A stretch of DNA of 14,804 bases from Actinomycetes bacterium (lineage in GTDB: Bacteria; Actinomycetota; Actinomycetes; S36-B12; GCA-2699445): the NCBI GenBank assembly GCA_022600255.1, contig JAHZKU010000219.1, positions 1 through 14,804 on the forward strand. Direction: 5' to 3'. The translations under genes and the position numbers were made by a program. Within the stretch, counting starts at the first letter, position 1; each line of letters begins with the position of its first letter. Positions 6,869 to 14,219 of the stretch are shown in pieces. The notes beneath the pieces are model-generated. The model searched no databases, was not told the origin of the DNA, and saw only the letters and a program-made list of their open reading frames with translations.

Positions 6869-8479
6869 TCAGCTTGCGGAAACGGCCGCGCCATCGGTGT
6901 TGTCCTCGGCGGTCTTGCCCGCAGTGGTGGAACCCGTGTCAGCGGCGACGCCGGGAACATCAGCTCGGAGACCAAATACACCACCATCGCGCGTGCCGAG
7001 GTAGATGCCACCGTCCCAGATCGCGGGCGTGGATTCGATACAGCCACCCAGCGATATGGTCCACAGTTTAGCGGGGTCCGAAGTGGTGTCGGCCACGTCA
7101 TAGGCGTGCAGATCGCCCGCACAATCGCCGATGACCAGGACATCATCCACGACCGAGGGAGACTGCCACACTGGCCCGGGGAGTTGCTTGCTCCAGCGGA
7201 CCTCGCCAGTATCCCGGTCTGCGGCCGCGACTTCACCGCCATTGGTGTCGTAAATGATCACGTCTTTGTAGAGTGCTGGGGTACCCCAGATTCCACCGGG
7301 GTTGTAGTCGTTGTCGTCGATGCTCCATACCAGCGGGTTCTGCTTCTTACTTGGGTCCAGCTTCATGAGTTGTCCGACTTCTCGGGACCGAGCATTCCCC
7401 TTCTCGTATTCAGAAGCTACGTACAAGAATCCTTGCTCATCGATCACAACAGAGGCGTCGGTGTCGTCGCCGGTCCAGAACCGAAACACCCGCTTGGGGG
7501 TCTTACCGTCCTCGAGTCCGGCGATGTCCCAGCCCTGTACCAGACCGGCTGAGTTGGAGAAATACAGGGTGTCCTCGTAGATGGAGACTGAGTTCTCAAT
7601 CGAGACCTGGTTACTTCCGAATGCGGCTAACAGTTCATCGTCCCAACCCGGCGCGTTAAACACGAGCTTGGGATTGACCGTAACCTTGCCCTGTTGGTCG
7701 TAACCACGGTTGAGCTTCACGATATGAAGCTGGCTGTTTTCCCCGCCCTCGAACAGATAGTCGTCGATGATCAGGGGCGAGCCGTCCCAGTCATTGTTCC
7801 ATTGGACCGGCGAAACGGCGTCAGCACTCAGTTTCCAAAGCTCCTTCGGCTCGGAGCCATCGAACGAGATCGCGCGCAAGTAGTTGTCGCGTGAACCGGA
7901 ATAGACGATCGGGTATCCGTCCGGATCCACCGTGACCGAACCCTTGATGATGTCCCCGGTCTTGAAGGCCGGAATGATCGGCTTACCCGTATCAGCGTTC
8001 AAAAAGTGCACGCCGTAGTCGTAAGCGCCAAAGACTAGCCAAGTCTTATCGTCTCGCTCAAAGGCCGCAGGTTGGCCGGTCCATCCGGTGCCGCACCAGG
8101 TGACCGGTCCACCGCCAGGATCGCTCAAGCCACACAGGCCTCCAGTTTGCGGGTAGCGCCAAGCCACGTTCGGCTGTGTCCGGGTGACTTCACCGCCACC
8201 GTAATAGGTTCGGGTTGGGTTGCCACGAAACGTGAGCAGACCAGAAACCTCGTCTCCGTAAGGCTGGCTGACACCACTGGGGTCGGACCAGTACGGCGAT
8301 TCCACAGCCTGCCCGGCCTGATCCTCTTCGGTGGGCGCGTCGGTCGGGTCAGCGCTTTGGCTCGCTGCGTCTTGCACTGGCTGGCTGGCGACTGAGAAAT
8401 ACAGCACCCCTGCTGCCAAGCCCAATACCGCCACAAGGGCGATCCAGGTGCCCGCGACTCTTGAGTTCATTTTGGCCAT
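6869..8479 (-). CDS. Membrane-anchored PQQ-type beta-propeller protein
   Basis: A 536-residue protein with one N-terminal membrane segment (about 11-31; no lipobox Cys) and an acidic Ser/Pro/Glu-rich stalk (35-75). The rest is an extracytoplasmic propeller built from PQQ/BamB-like blades. Blade signatures include FGAYDYGVHFLNADTGK (150-166), SVTVDPDGYPIVYSGSRD (181-198), FLYVAS (351-356), PALYKDVIIYDTNGGEVAAA (401-420), DTGEVRWSKQLPG (423-435) and GDCAGDLHAYD (451-461). Two cysteine pairs (C116/C129 and C453/C480) could form disulfides. TFRGNPTRTYYG (83-94) resembles other bacterial members of this group. No attached enzyme domain is seen, so PQQ binding is not implied; a scaffold or binding role is likelier. 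The frame is open to 8737, but ATG 8479 sits six bases after a TACGCT box and agrees with the membrane segment; ATGs at 8518 and 8470 are alternatives. Confidence 0.88.
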   Translation of the reverse strand: MAKMNSRVAGTWIALVAVLGLAAGVLYFSVASQPVQDAASQSADPTDAPTEEDQAGQAVESPYWSDPSGVSQPYGDEVSGLLTFRGNPTRTYYGGGEVTRTQPNVAWRYPQTGGLCGLSDPGGGPVTWCGTGWTGQPAAFERDDKTWLVFGAYDYGVHFLNADTGKPIIPAFKTGDIIKGSVTVDPDGYPIVYSGSRDNYLRAISFDGSEPKELWKLSADAVSPVQWNNDWDGSPLIIDDYLFEGGENSQLHIVKLNRGYDQQGKVTVNPKLVFNAPGWDDELLAAFGSNQVSIENSVSIYEDTLYFSNSAGLVQGWDIAGLEDGKTPKRVFRFWTGDDTDASVVIDEQGFLYVASEYEKGNARSREVGQLMKLDPSKKQNPLVWSIDDNDYNPGGIWGTPALYKDVIIYDTNGGEVAAADRDTGEVRWSKQLPGPVWQSPSVVDDVLVIGDCAGDLHAYDVADTTSDPAKLWTISLGGCIESTPAIWDGGIYLGTRDGGVFGLRADVPGVAADTGSTTAGKTAEDNTDGAAVSAS

Positions 8480-8485
8480 CCCATA

Positions 8486-8491
8486 AGCGTA
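8486..8491 (-). promoter_or_regulatory. Candidate -10 box (TACGCT) of the propeller gene
   Basis: Read on the - strand, TACGCT is followed by six bases and the ATG at 8479, the TANNNT-N6-start layout of leaderless genes also seen before the RDD gene. No Shine-Dalgarno precedes that ATG. No clear -35 is visible. Confidence 0.35.
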
Positions 8492-8606
8492 CGTCCGGAG
8501 TTGCACTGCATTTGCCATCCGCTCTTGGCGCGTCGCTGGGGAACGGCGAAACCTACCCCAAATAGTTATTATCAACTCAACAACTGACCGATGAGAACGA
8601 GGGCGT

Positions 8607-10118
8607 ATGAGCGATCCGCTAGAACGAGGCGTGCAGTTTCCGGCCCAATCCGATGGATCGCGCTCAACCATGGCCGCTGGCCAGGAGACCTTCGCGGTGG
8701 CAGCTGAGGCGGTGGACGCTGCCCTAGCGCGCCGCATTCGGGCGGCGCAGGATTGGCGCCAGGACTACCCGAAGCCGGCCGCCGACTTGGTGGGCGCTAG
8801 CGCGCGATCCAAAGAGTCCACGTTGGCGGTTGCGCAGGCCGGTCTGGATCACCTGCATGCCACTTTTGAGTATCGTGACGCGGCCGGCAGCATCCCGCTG
8901 TCACAAGCCTTTCATCGTGAACCGACTGATCGACTAAAAACCCTCTCTATTGTGGGTGGCGGCTCACGCGCATCAGCGCTAGAGGTGCCCTTCGCCGGTC
9001 GAACCTTGCAGGGATCAGACCTACGGCGACAATTGTGGGCCTGGGTGGAAGAGCGCGCTGTCGAGCCGTCCCTCTTAACGTCATTGGAAAGCCTCATCGA
9101 CAATCCAGAATGGCTCGACCTTTCAGATCTGCAGTTCGTCATCTTCGGAGCGGGGGCAGAGTTAGGCCCGCTGCGCCATCTGTTGGCTTGGGGCGCGCAG
9201 GTTTGGGCGGTGGATTTGCCGCGTCCCGCGACCTGGCGACGAATCGCTGATGCCGTGGCGGGTACACCCGGCGTGCTGCATGTGCCGATCCCCGCAGACG
9301 CGCAGGTTGGACCCAACAGCTCGGTGGCGCAAATCGCGGACGTTGCCGGGGCTGACTTGATTAGGCAGACCCCCGAGATCTTTCGGTGGCTGAGCGGGAT
9401 CAAAGGCCCGCTTGTGATCGGCAACTACGGCTATGCCGATGGAGCCCTGAACGTGCGGCTTTCGATGGCTTGCGACCTAATCTCCGAGGCCTTAGTGGCG
9501 TTGAATCCGGATTCCAGTTTGGGGTTCTTGGCCACCCCAACGGATGCGTTTGAGGTGCCAATGGACGTGGTCGACGACTCGAGGGCACAGTGGAACAAGC
9601 ATCTCGTTACCCGGTTGACACGTCGGCCGTTGAAGTTGGCCAATCTGTTCCAGCCGAACTACCGTCGGTTGGCGCACCGAGCCAACGGCGCGGCGATCGG
9701 AATCGCGGACTCAATCGTGCCGCAGCAAGGCCCCAACTATTTACTGGCCAAACGCATGCAACGTTGGCGTGCGGTGGTCGCGCGCGAGCGGGGTACTCGG
9801 GTGTCCTTGAACGTGGCCCCGGCTACCAGAACACAATCGGTTGTGAAGAACAAGATGATGGCAGCAGCTTTCTTGGGCGCCTCCCGCTTTGGCATCGATG
9901 TATTCGAGCCCGACACGTGTAACGCGGTCATGAGCGCACTGCTGGTGCGTGATTTGCGCGATCCGACTGCAGCAGCCAACCCGCAGACCCCACTGCAGTA
10001 TCCCGCAGAGCTCTTCGTGGAGAGTGCGGCTCACGGCTACTTGTGGCGGTCCCCGTATTCGCCCGGTTCGGTATTGGGCGTCGCCGCGGTTCTGGGACTG
10101 TTTGAGCAGGCCGTCTGA
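8607..10118 (+). CDS. Unrecognised 503-aa protein with Rossmann-like motif
   Basis: I do not recognise a named family. GAGGG at 8599-8603 lies three bases before the ATG at 8607, supporting the start. Residues 177-206 read as a Rossmann unit: beta strand FVIFG, glycine-rich turn GAGAELGPL (181-189), a helix, then strand QVWAVDLPRP (198-207) with Asp203 placed to bind a ribose, as in NAD(P)- or SAM-binding proteins. Later segments that look conserved are GNYGYADG (272-279), DAFEVPMDVV (313-322), RERGTRVSLNVAPATRTQSV (393-412), KNKMMAAAFLGA (414-425) and FGIDVFEP (428-435). There is no signal peptide or membrane helix, so it is probably cytoplasmic. It is divergent from the propeller gene (127-base gap with an AT-rich patch at about 8564-8582) and ends one base before the DUF58 stop. 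A dehydrogenase-like enzyme is the best guess; substrate unknown. Confidence 0.82.
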   Translation: MSDPLERGVQFPAQSDGSRSTMAAGQETFAVAAEAVDAALARRIRAAQDWRQDYPKPAADLVGASARSKESTLAVAQAGLDHLHATFEYRDAAGSIPLSQAFHREPTDRLKTLSIVGGGSRASALEVPFAGRTLQGSDLRRQLWAWVEERAVEPSLLTSLESLIDNPEWLDLSDLQFVIFGAGAELGPLRHLLAWGAQVWAVDLPRPATWRRIADAVAGTPGVLHVPIPADAQVGPNSSVAQIADVAGADLIRQTPEIFRWLSGIKGPLVIGNYGYADGALNVRLSMACDLISEALVALNPDSSLGFLATPTDAFEVPMDVVDDSRAQWNKHLVTRLTRRPLKLANLFQPNYRRLAHRANGAAIGIADSIVPQQGPNYLLAKRMQRWRAVVARERGTRVSLNVAPATRTQSVVKNKMMAAAFLGASRFGIDVFEPDTCNAVMSALLVRDLRDPTAAANPQTPLQYPAELFVESAAHGYLWRSPYSPGSVLGVAAVLGLFEQAV

Positions 10119-10119
10119 T

Positions 10120-11436
10120 TCAGCCGACGCCGCGGCTGTGGAGGTAGGTGTCAGCCAAATCACTGGCGAATTGATCCGCTGGCGCCGTCATGCTGGCGAT
10201 GCCATGAGCCTGTAGTTTCGCTCTGGCTTGTGTCAAGGTGGCTTGTGCTTTGGCCGATGCAGCCGCCCGGTAGGCGGCTACGAGCGGGTCGAGCGTTGCG
10301 GGTGGATGTGCATTGGATACATCGGCCAGCAACATCTCCCGCCGGGCAGCCACTGGTCCAAGGTGGGTTGCCAGCGTGGCATCTGCGTGCTCCATCCCGA
10401 GGCTAGTCATGACAATCACCGATTGGCGACCGTGAACACGCGCGCCCAGATCCCGGCCTAGCGCGGCATAGTCGGTCTGCACCATTCTGGCGGTCAGGCC
10501 GGTGAGGGCACCTCCAACAACAGCAAGAGCCCCAGTGCGGTTTCGTGAGCGGGCCTGCCGCTCGGGTTTGGTATTGAACGCTAGGACTTCCACAGTTTCC
10601 CCAGCGTGTACCGCTAGGGCGGTCACCAGCAGCGCCGCGTCTAGGTAGCGCTGCAGGCGCGTGAAGTCACCGATCCGAGCTGCGGCGAGTCGGCCGCAGT
10701 CGACAACAATGAGTAGGGAACGATCCCTCTCTGGCTGCCACGTGCGCACCACGAGGTCAGGAGAGCGGGCGGATGCTCGCCAGTCGATCGAGCGGCGGTC
10801 ATCACCGATCACGTACTCGCGGAGGCTGTCGAACTCGGTCCCTTCACCGCGTTGCCGTACGGCGTTGCGGCCGTCAGCTTGGGCTAAGGCCGTCAGTTTG
10901 GCCGGCAGTATTGCGGCGGAGGGAAAAGCCGGGGCCGCCAAGAGTCGTGTTCGGATCTTTACGTTCCGCTGCCAGCCAGCCAACCCGAGTGGACCGAATG
11001 ATCGCACCGCCACTGGCCCGGCGGGAATTTCGCCTCCCCGCTTGGGTAGCAACCGGTATGTCTCTTGGCAACGTCCGCCAGCCGACAACACCAGCGCCGT
11101 TCGCGACGGCGTGCAGGTCACAGACGGGATCCAGGACAGCCGCACCCGGGCACGTAGGGAGCGGCTGTTGGTATTCGCGAACTCCACTTTCATCAGAGCA
11201 GCTTGACCCACCTGGCACTGCAGGGCCTCGGGCGCCAAGACCGCAAGCCCTTCGGGGCGCGTCGTGCGGACCAGATCGCCGAGGTAAGCGGCAGCGACGA
11301 GCACCAAGACCACCACAGCGGCCTGCCAGGCGCCCCCAAACAGGCCAGCGAGCCCAGTGAGTGCTGCTCCGACAAGCACCAGGGCGGCTAGTCGGCCAGT
11401 GACAACCGGCGTCGAGACTGCGCTACCGGACGGCAT
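10120..11436 (-). CDS. DUF58 protein with degenerate VWA-like domain
   Basis: A 438-residue protein of the DUF58 family, partner of MoxR ATPases. Two membrane segments lie near the N-terminus (about 15-34 and 37-52). A beta-rich region follows (about 62-170). The family signature is GTEFDSLREYVIGDD, then RRSIDWRASAR (199-224). The C-terminal part looks like a von Willebrand A fold starting at LLIVVDCGRL (241-250), but the metal-site motif DxSxS is not kept (D246-C-G248-R-L250). By analogy MoxR remodels or loads its DUF58 partner, in envelope stress or maturation of membrane complexes; the client here is unknown. It begins nine bases after the MoxR stop and is the last gene of the - strand operon. 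Its stop faces the 503-aa gene across one base. Confidence 0.93.
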   Translation of the reverse strand: MPSGSAVSTPVVTGRLAALVLVGAALTGLAGLFGGAWQAAVVVLVLVAAAYLGDLVRTTRPEGLAVLAPEALQCQVGQAALMKVEFANTNSRSLRARVRLSWIPSVTCTPSRTALVLSAGGRCQETYRLLPKRGGEIPAGPVAVRSFGPLGLAGWQRNVKIRTRLLAAPAFPSAAILPAKLTALAQADGRNAVRQRGEGTEFDSLREYVIGDDRRSIDWRASARSPDLVVRTWQPERDRSLLIVVDCGRLAAARIGDFTRLQRYLDAALLVTALAVHAGETVEVLAFNTKPERQARSRNRTGALAVVGGALTGLTARMVQTDYAALGRDLGARVHGRQSVIVMTSLGMEHADATLATHLGPVAARREMLLADVSNAHPPATLDPLVAAYRAAASAKAQATLTQARAKLQAHGIASMTAPADQFASDLADTYLHSRGVG

Positions 11437-11445
11437 CGGTATTCA

Positions 11446-12396
11446 CTATCTCGGGACAGGTACATTGGCCAAGGCCGCCGAGACCACGGATTGTTGGGTA
11501 ACACCATCAAGTTCGGCCTCAGGACGCAACGAGATTCGGTGTGTCAGCACAATGGGTGCCAAGGCTTTGACATCGTCGGGAGTCACAAATGTGCTGCCGC
11601 GCAGCCATGCCCACGCTCGTGCGCCTTTTGCCAGGTCAATCGATCCCCGTGGCGAAGCCCCGAGTCGCACGCCAGAAGCTGTCCTGGTGAATGCTGCAAT
11701 GTCCACGCAGTAGGCGGTTACGGCGGGATCGACGCTGACTTGGCCAACAGCGCCACGCGCTTGTACGATCGCCTCACCCGACGTGACCGCCGGGCCAAGA
11801 TCCAACGCGGCGGGGTCAAAGCCAGCGAGATGGGCGCCGACTACTTCCGCCTCCACCTCGCGTGCGGGGGTGGCAACGGGCAGCTTCACGAAGAACCGGT
11901 CGAGCTGAGCTTCTGGCAGGGTGTATGTCCCCTCATATTCGATCGGATTCGCCGTTGCAGCGACCAAGAACACTTCGGGAAGTGGATAGCTGGTTCCGTC
12001 TACGGTAACCCGACCCTCCGCCATCGCTTCCAGAAGTGCCGACTGCGTCTTTGGTGGTGTGCGGTTGATTTCATCGGCCAGCAACAACGACGTGAAGATG
12101 GGTCCGGGTCGGAATTCGAACGCGCGGGTGGCTTCGTTGTAGATCGGACTCCCGGTGATATCTCCAGGCATGAGGTCCGGAGTGAACTGAATCCGCGCGG
12201 TAGGCACCCCCAGGCCAGCCGCAAGGGCCCGGACGAGGAGAGTCTTGGCCGTGCCCGGGGCTCCTTCTAGCAGGACATGTCCGGGCGTGAGTAGCGCGAC
12301 AACCATCCCCGTTACGAGCCCCTGCTGACCCAGCACAACTTCATCGACTCGATCGCGTAGCGCCGTCACCTGTTGGCGCAGCTGCGTCTCTTCCAT
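11446..12396 (-). CDS. moxR: MoxR-family AAA+ ATPase
   Basis: A 316-residue AAA+ chaperone-like ATPase. It has Walker A GAPGTAKT (45-52, K51), Walker B LLLADEIN (104-111, D108/E109), and the MoxR hallmark LMPGDITGS (75-83). ATANPIEYEGTYTLPEAQLD (147-166) contains sensor 1 (N150), and LDRFF supplies the candidate Arg finger R167. Sensor 2 lies in GASPRGS with R250. All catalytic elements are present, so it should hydrolyse ATP, probably as a hexamer acting on the neighbouring DUF58 and DUF4350/DUF4129 membrane proteins. I chose ATG 12396 because AGAGGAT at 12404-12410 stands seven bases before it. The ATG at 12417, which adds seven residues, has only a weak GGA upstream. It starts 54 bases after the DUF4350 stop. 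Confidence 0.96.
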   Translation of the reverse strand: MEETQLRQQVTALRDRVDEVVLGQQGLVTGMVVALLTPGHVLLEGAPGTAKTLLVRALAAGLGVPTARIQFTPDLMPGDITGSPIYNEATRAFEFRPGPIFTSLLLADEINRTPPKTQSALLEAMAEGRVTVDGTSYPLPEVFLVAATANPIEYEGTYTLPEAQLDRFFVKLPVATPAREVEAEVVGAHLAGFDPAALDLGPAVTSGEAIVQARGAVGQVSVDPAVTAYCVDIAAFTRTASGVRLGASPRGSIDLAKGARAWAWLRGSTFVTPDDVKALAPIVLTHRISLRPEAELDGVTQQSVVSAALANVPVPR

Positions 12397-12450
12397 GCGG
12401 TCTATCCTCTCGTTCATCGGGTCCGCTCGTACACAGGGGCCTCCTGCGAG

Positions 12451-13644
12451 CTACCACGGCGATTCTTCGTCCGGCGCACTACCAAGAATCCGCTGCAGAT
12501 TTCGAGCCAATCTCAGCAGCTCTGCATCGGTGCTCACCGGCCCGCTCTGCAGCGCCGTAGCGACATCGGACGTGGTTAGGCCAACCGCGGCGGCGGTGCT
12601 GGCCAACACGCTGGCATCCGTCTCGGGGTGGCGTCGTCCCGTGGTGCGCTGCAGTTGCTCACGCGACTGCATCCGCAACGCCTCTGCGGCGCCGTTGCGA
12701 TCCTGATTTCGCTGCATCAGGTTGGCGCGGCCTACCTGCGTTTCATACGACTGCACCAGCACTGGCAAGTCCTCGGTGAGTAACGGTCCTAGGCGGCGCC
12801 CGCGCCACAAGGCCAAGACGACGACACCGATCAACGTCATCATCAGTGTCGCTGGCAGCCAGGTTGGCAAGACTTCGCTCAGCGTTGCGGAACCAGATGT
12901 GGCCAAGGCCGGGTCCGTGGCCGTGGGCAAGTACCAAACGATCCGCTCCTGTCCGGTGGGGCTATCTGCTCCGGCCGCTGACAGCAGGTTTACCCCAAGT
13001 GCGGCATTGCCGCCCTCAACCAATTCCGCATTGCTTAATGCGCTCCCGTCCGACATCAGAAAGGTCTGCCCTTGGGCGAGTAACCCGGCAGCTGGGCCTT
13101 GCGAGAAACAAACGTGTTCCCAGTCATCGACGCCACGGGTCGCTACGGGTTGCACTAGGAGCGGGAAAGACGCCGTTTGGGCCGCTGCGGCCGCTGGAAG
13201 GGTGCAATCGGCCGCCAGCACGGGGTCTGTGGTTGCAGTACTGGGTTCCCAACGGTCCTGTAGTAGGGGGCCAGCTACCCCGAGCACGACGAGTCGTTGC
13301 TCATGTTCGCGCACCGACGTCGTTAGCCGTTCAACGGCCTGCGTCGTTAGAATCGCATCGTTGCGAACGACGACAGTGTGAGCCTGATCGGCGGCTAGCA
13401 CTCCGGACAACGTGGTGACTGTTCCGACCGGTTCCCCGCGCGCGGCCAGCACTTGCGCCAACGCAGCACTTCCCTCTGGAGCTGCACTACGGGGGTCCAA
13501 GACTGCAGCGGCGCTGGGACGAGTGAGCAGTGCCGTCGCAAGAATGGCGGTGATCAGTATCAACCCCACGACGATCCATATCCGTGCCGAGCGGTGGCGT
13601 CGACTGACAGCGGCGGGTGCGGTTGCGACTGAGGCCTGATTCAC
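12451..13644 (-). CDS. DUF4350-domain membrane protein
   Basis: A 397-residue protein with a membrane helix at about 21-40, an extracytoplasmic domain (about 45-260), a second helix (about 262-279), then WRGRRLGPLLTEDLPV (280-294) and a helical cytoplasmic tail. These are features of actinobacterial DUF4350 proteins in MoxR operons. The outer domain looks like a GATase/ThuA-like fold: PEGSAALAQVLAARG (56-70), then VVVRNDAILT (91-100), LVVLG (118-122), and GGNAALGVNLL (211-221). C147 and C179 could pair outside the membrane. No catalytic residues can be assigned. The GTG start at 13644 overlaps the DUF4129 stop by four bases (GTGA), so translation is coupled. Confidence 0.9.
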   Translation of the reverse strand: MNQASVATAPAAVSRRHRSARIWIVVGLILITAILATALLTRPSAAAVLDPRSAAPEGSAALAQVLAARGEPVGTVTTLSGVLAADQAHTVVVRNDAILTTQAVERLTTSVREHEQRLVVLGVAGPLLQDRWEPSTATTDPVLAADCTLPAAAAAQTASFPLLVQPVATRGVDDWEHVCFSQGPAAGLLAQGQTFLMSDGSALSNAELVEGGNAALGVNLLSAAGADSPTGQERIVWYLPTATDPALATSGSATLSEVLPTWLPATLMMTLIGVVVLALWRGRRLGPLLTEDLPVLVQSYETQVGRANLMQRNQDRNGAAEALRMQSREQLQRTTGRRHPETDASVLASTAAAVGLTTSDVATALQSGPVSTDAELLRLARNLQRILGSAPDEESPW

Positions 13645-14219
13645 CGGCTACTCCGGCTGGGGGCGCCGTGACGGGCCAGATCGTAGGCGCGCTTGGCGGC
13701 CTCCTGCGACGTGTTTGCGTTGCCGTACCGGACGCGTTCGAATTCCAGCAGGGTTGCCTGCAACGCCGGATCGTGGACTTGGGTTCGGCATTCGGTGATC
13801 GTGATCGCGTTTCCGGCCGAGACCGTGCCGCGGCTTTGCAGGTCACGCACGATCGCGCGTGTCGCGGCTATCAGAACTGCATCCCAATCGCCACTATCCA
13901 TCTCGGCTGCGGCGATCGCCAGGTAATCCTGGTGCAGCTGTTCGTGATCCTCACTGAAGACCTGTTCCTTTCCCCGGCCCGGTGAGAACACCACCTTGCC
14001 AGCCAAAAGGGCCAGGCCTAAGCCAACCGCGACCAGGAGCAGAACCAATAGCCAGGAGCCCCCGGGAACGGTGCTCGTCGCCTCGAGCAGGTCGTTGAGT
14101 CGGTCGCCCAGCCAACTGAGGACACGTTCCACTAAGCCCGGGGCCGCTTGGGCGTATTCGGGTTTGGCAAGTTCCTCGCGGGCGAGTTCCTGGCCGGTGC
14201 CCTCGTCAATGAGACTCAC
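13641..14219 (-). CDS. DUF4129-domain membrane protein
   Basis: A 192-residue protein with an outer N-terminal segment (1-52), one membrane helix (about 54-76) and a cytoplasmic helical DUF4129 domain (about 92-185). The domain motif is visible as RAIVRDLQSRG (121-131), then ITECRTQV (141-148) and FERVRYG (160-166), resembling the C-terminal region of TgpA-type transglutaminases. There is no transglutaminase domain here, so this is the short stand-alone form found in MoxR-DUF58 operons. The start is GTG, overlapping the upstream gene stop by four bases, and its stop overlaps the DUF4350 start in the same way. Function is unknown beyond association with the MoxR module. Confidence 0.9.
   Translation of the reverse strand: MSLIDEGTGQELAREELAKPEYAQAAPGLVERVLSWLGDRLNDLLEATSTVPGGSWLLVLLLVAVGLGLALLAGKVVFSPGRGKEQVFSEDHEQLHQDYLAIAAAEMDSGDWDAVLIAATRAIVRDLQSRGTVSAGNAITITECRTQVHDPALQATLLEFERVRYGNANTSQEAAKRAYDLARHGAPSRSSR

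Noticed and set aside
8480..8737. Longer propeller-protein start at 8737
   Set aside because: It would overlap the divergent 503-aa gene by 131 bases and place about 86 hydrophilic residues ahead of the membrane anchor.
11491..12270. 259-codon + strand open frame opposite moxR
   Set aside because: It is antisense to a gene with all AAA+ motifs and encodes a composition without domain features; it is a high-GC shadow frame.
12722..13381. 219-codon + strand open frame opposite the DUF4350 gene
   Set aside because: Low-complexity Ser/Arg/Thr-rich translation antisense to a supported gene with coupled start.
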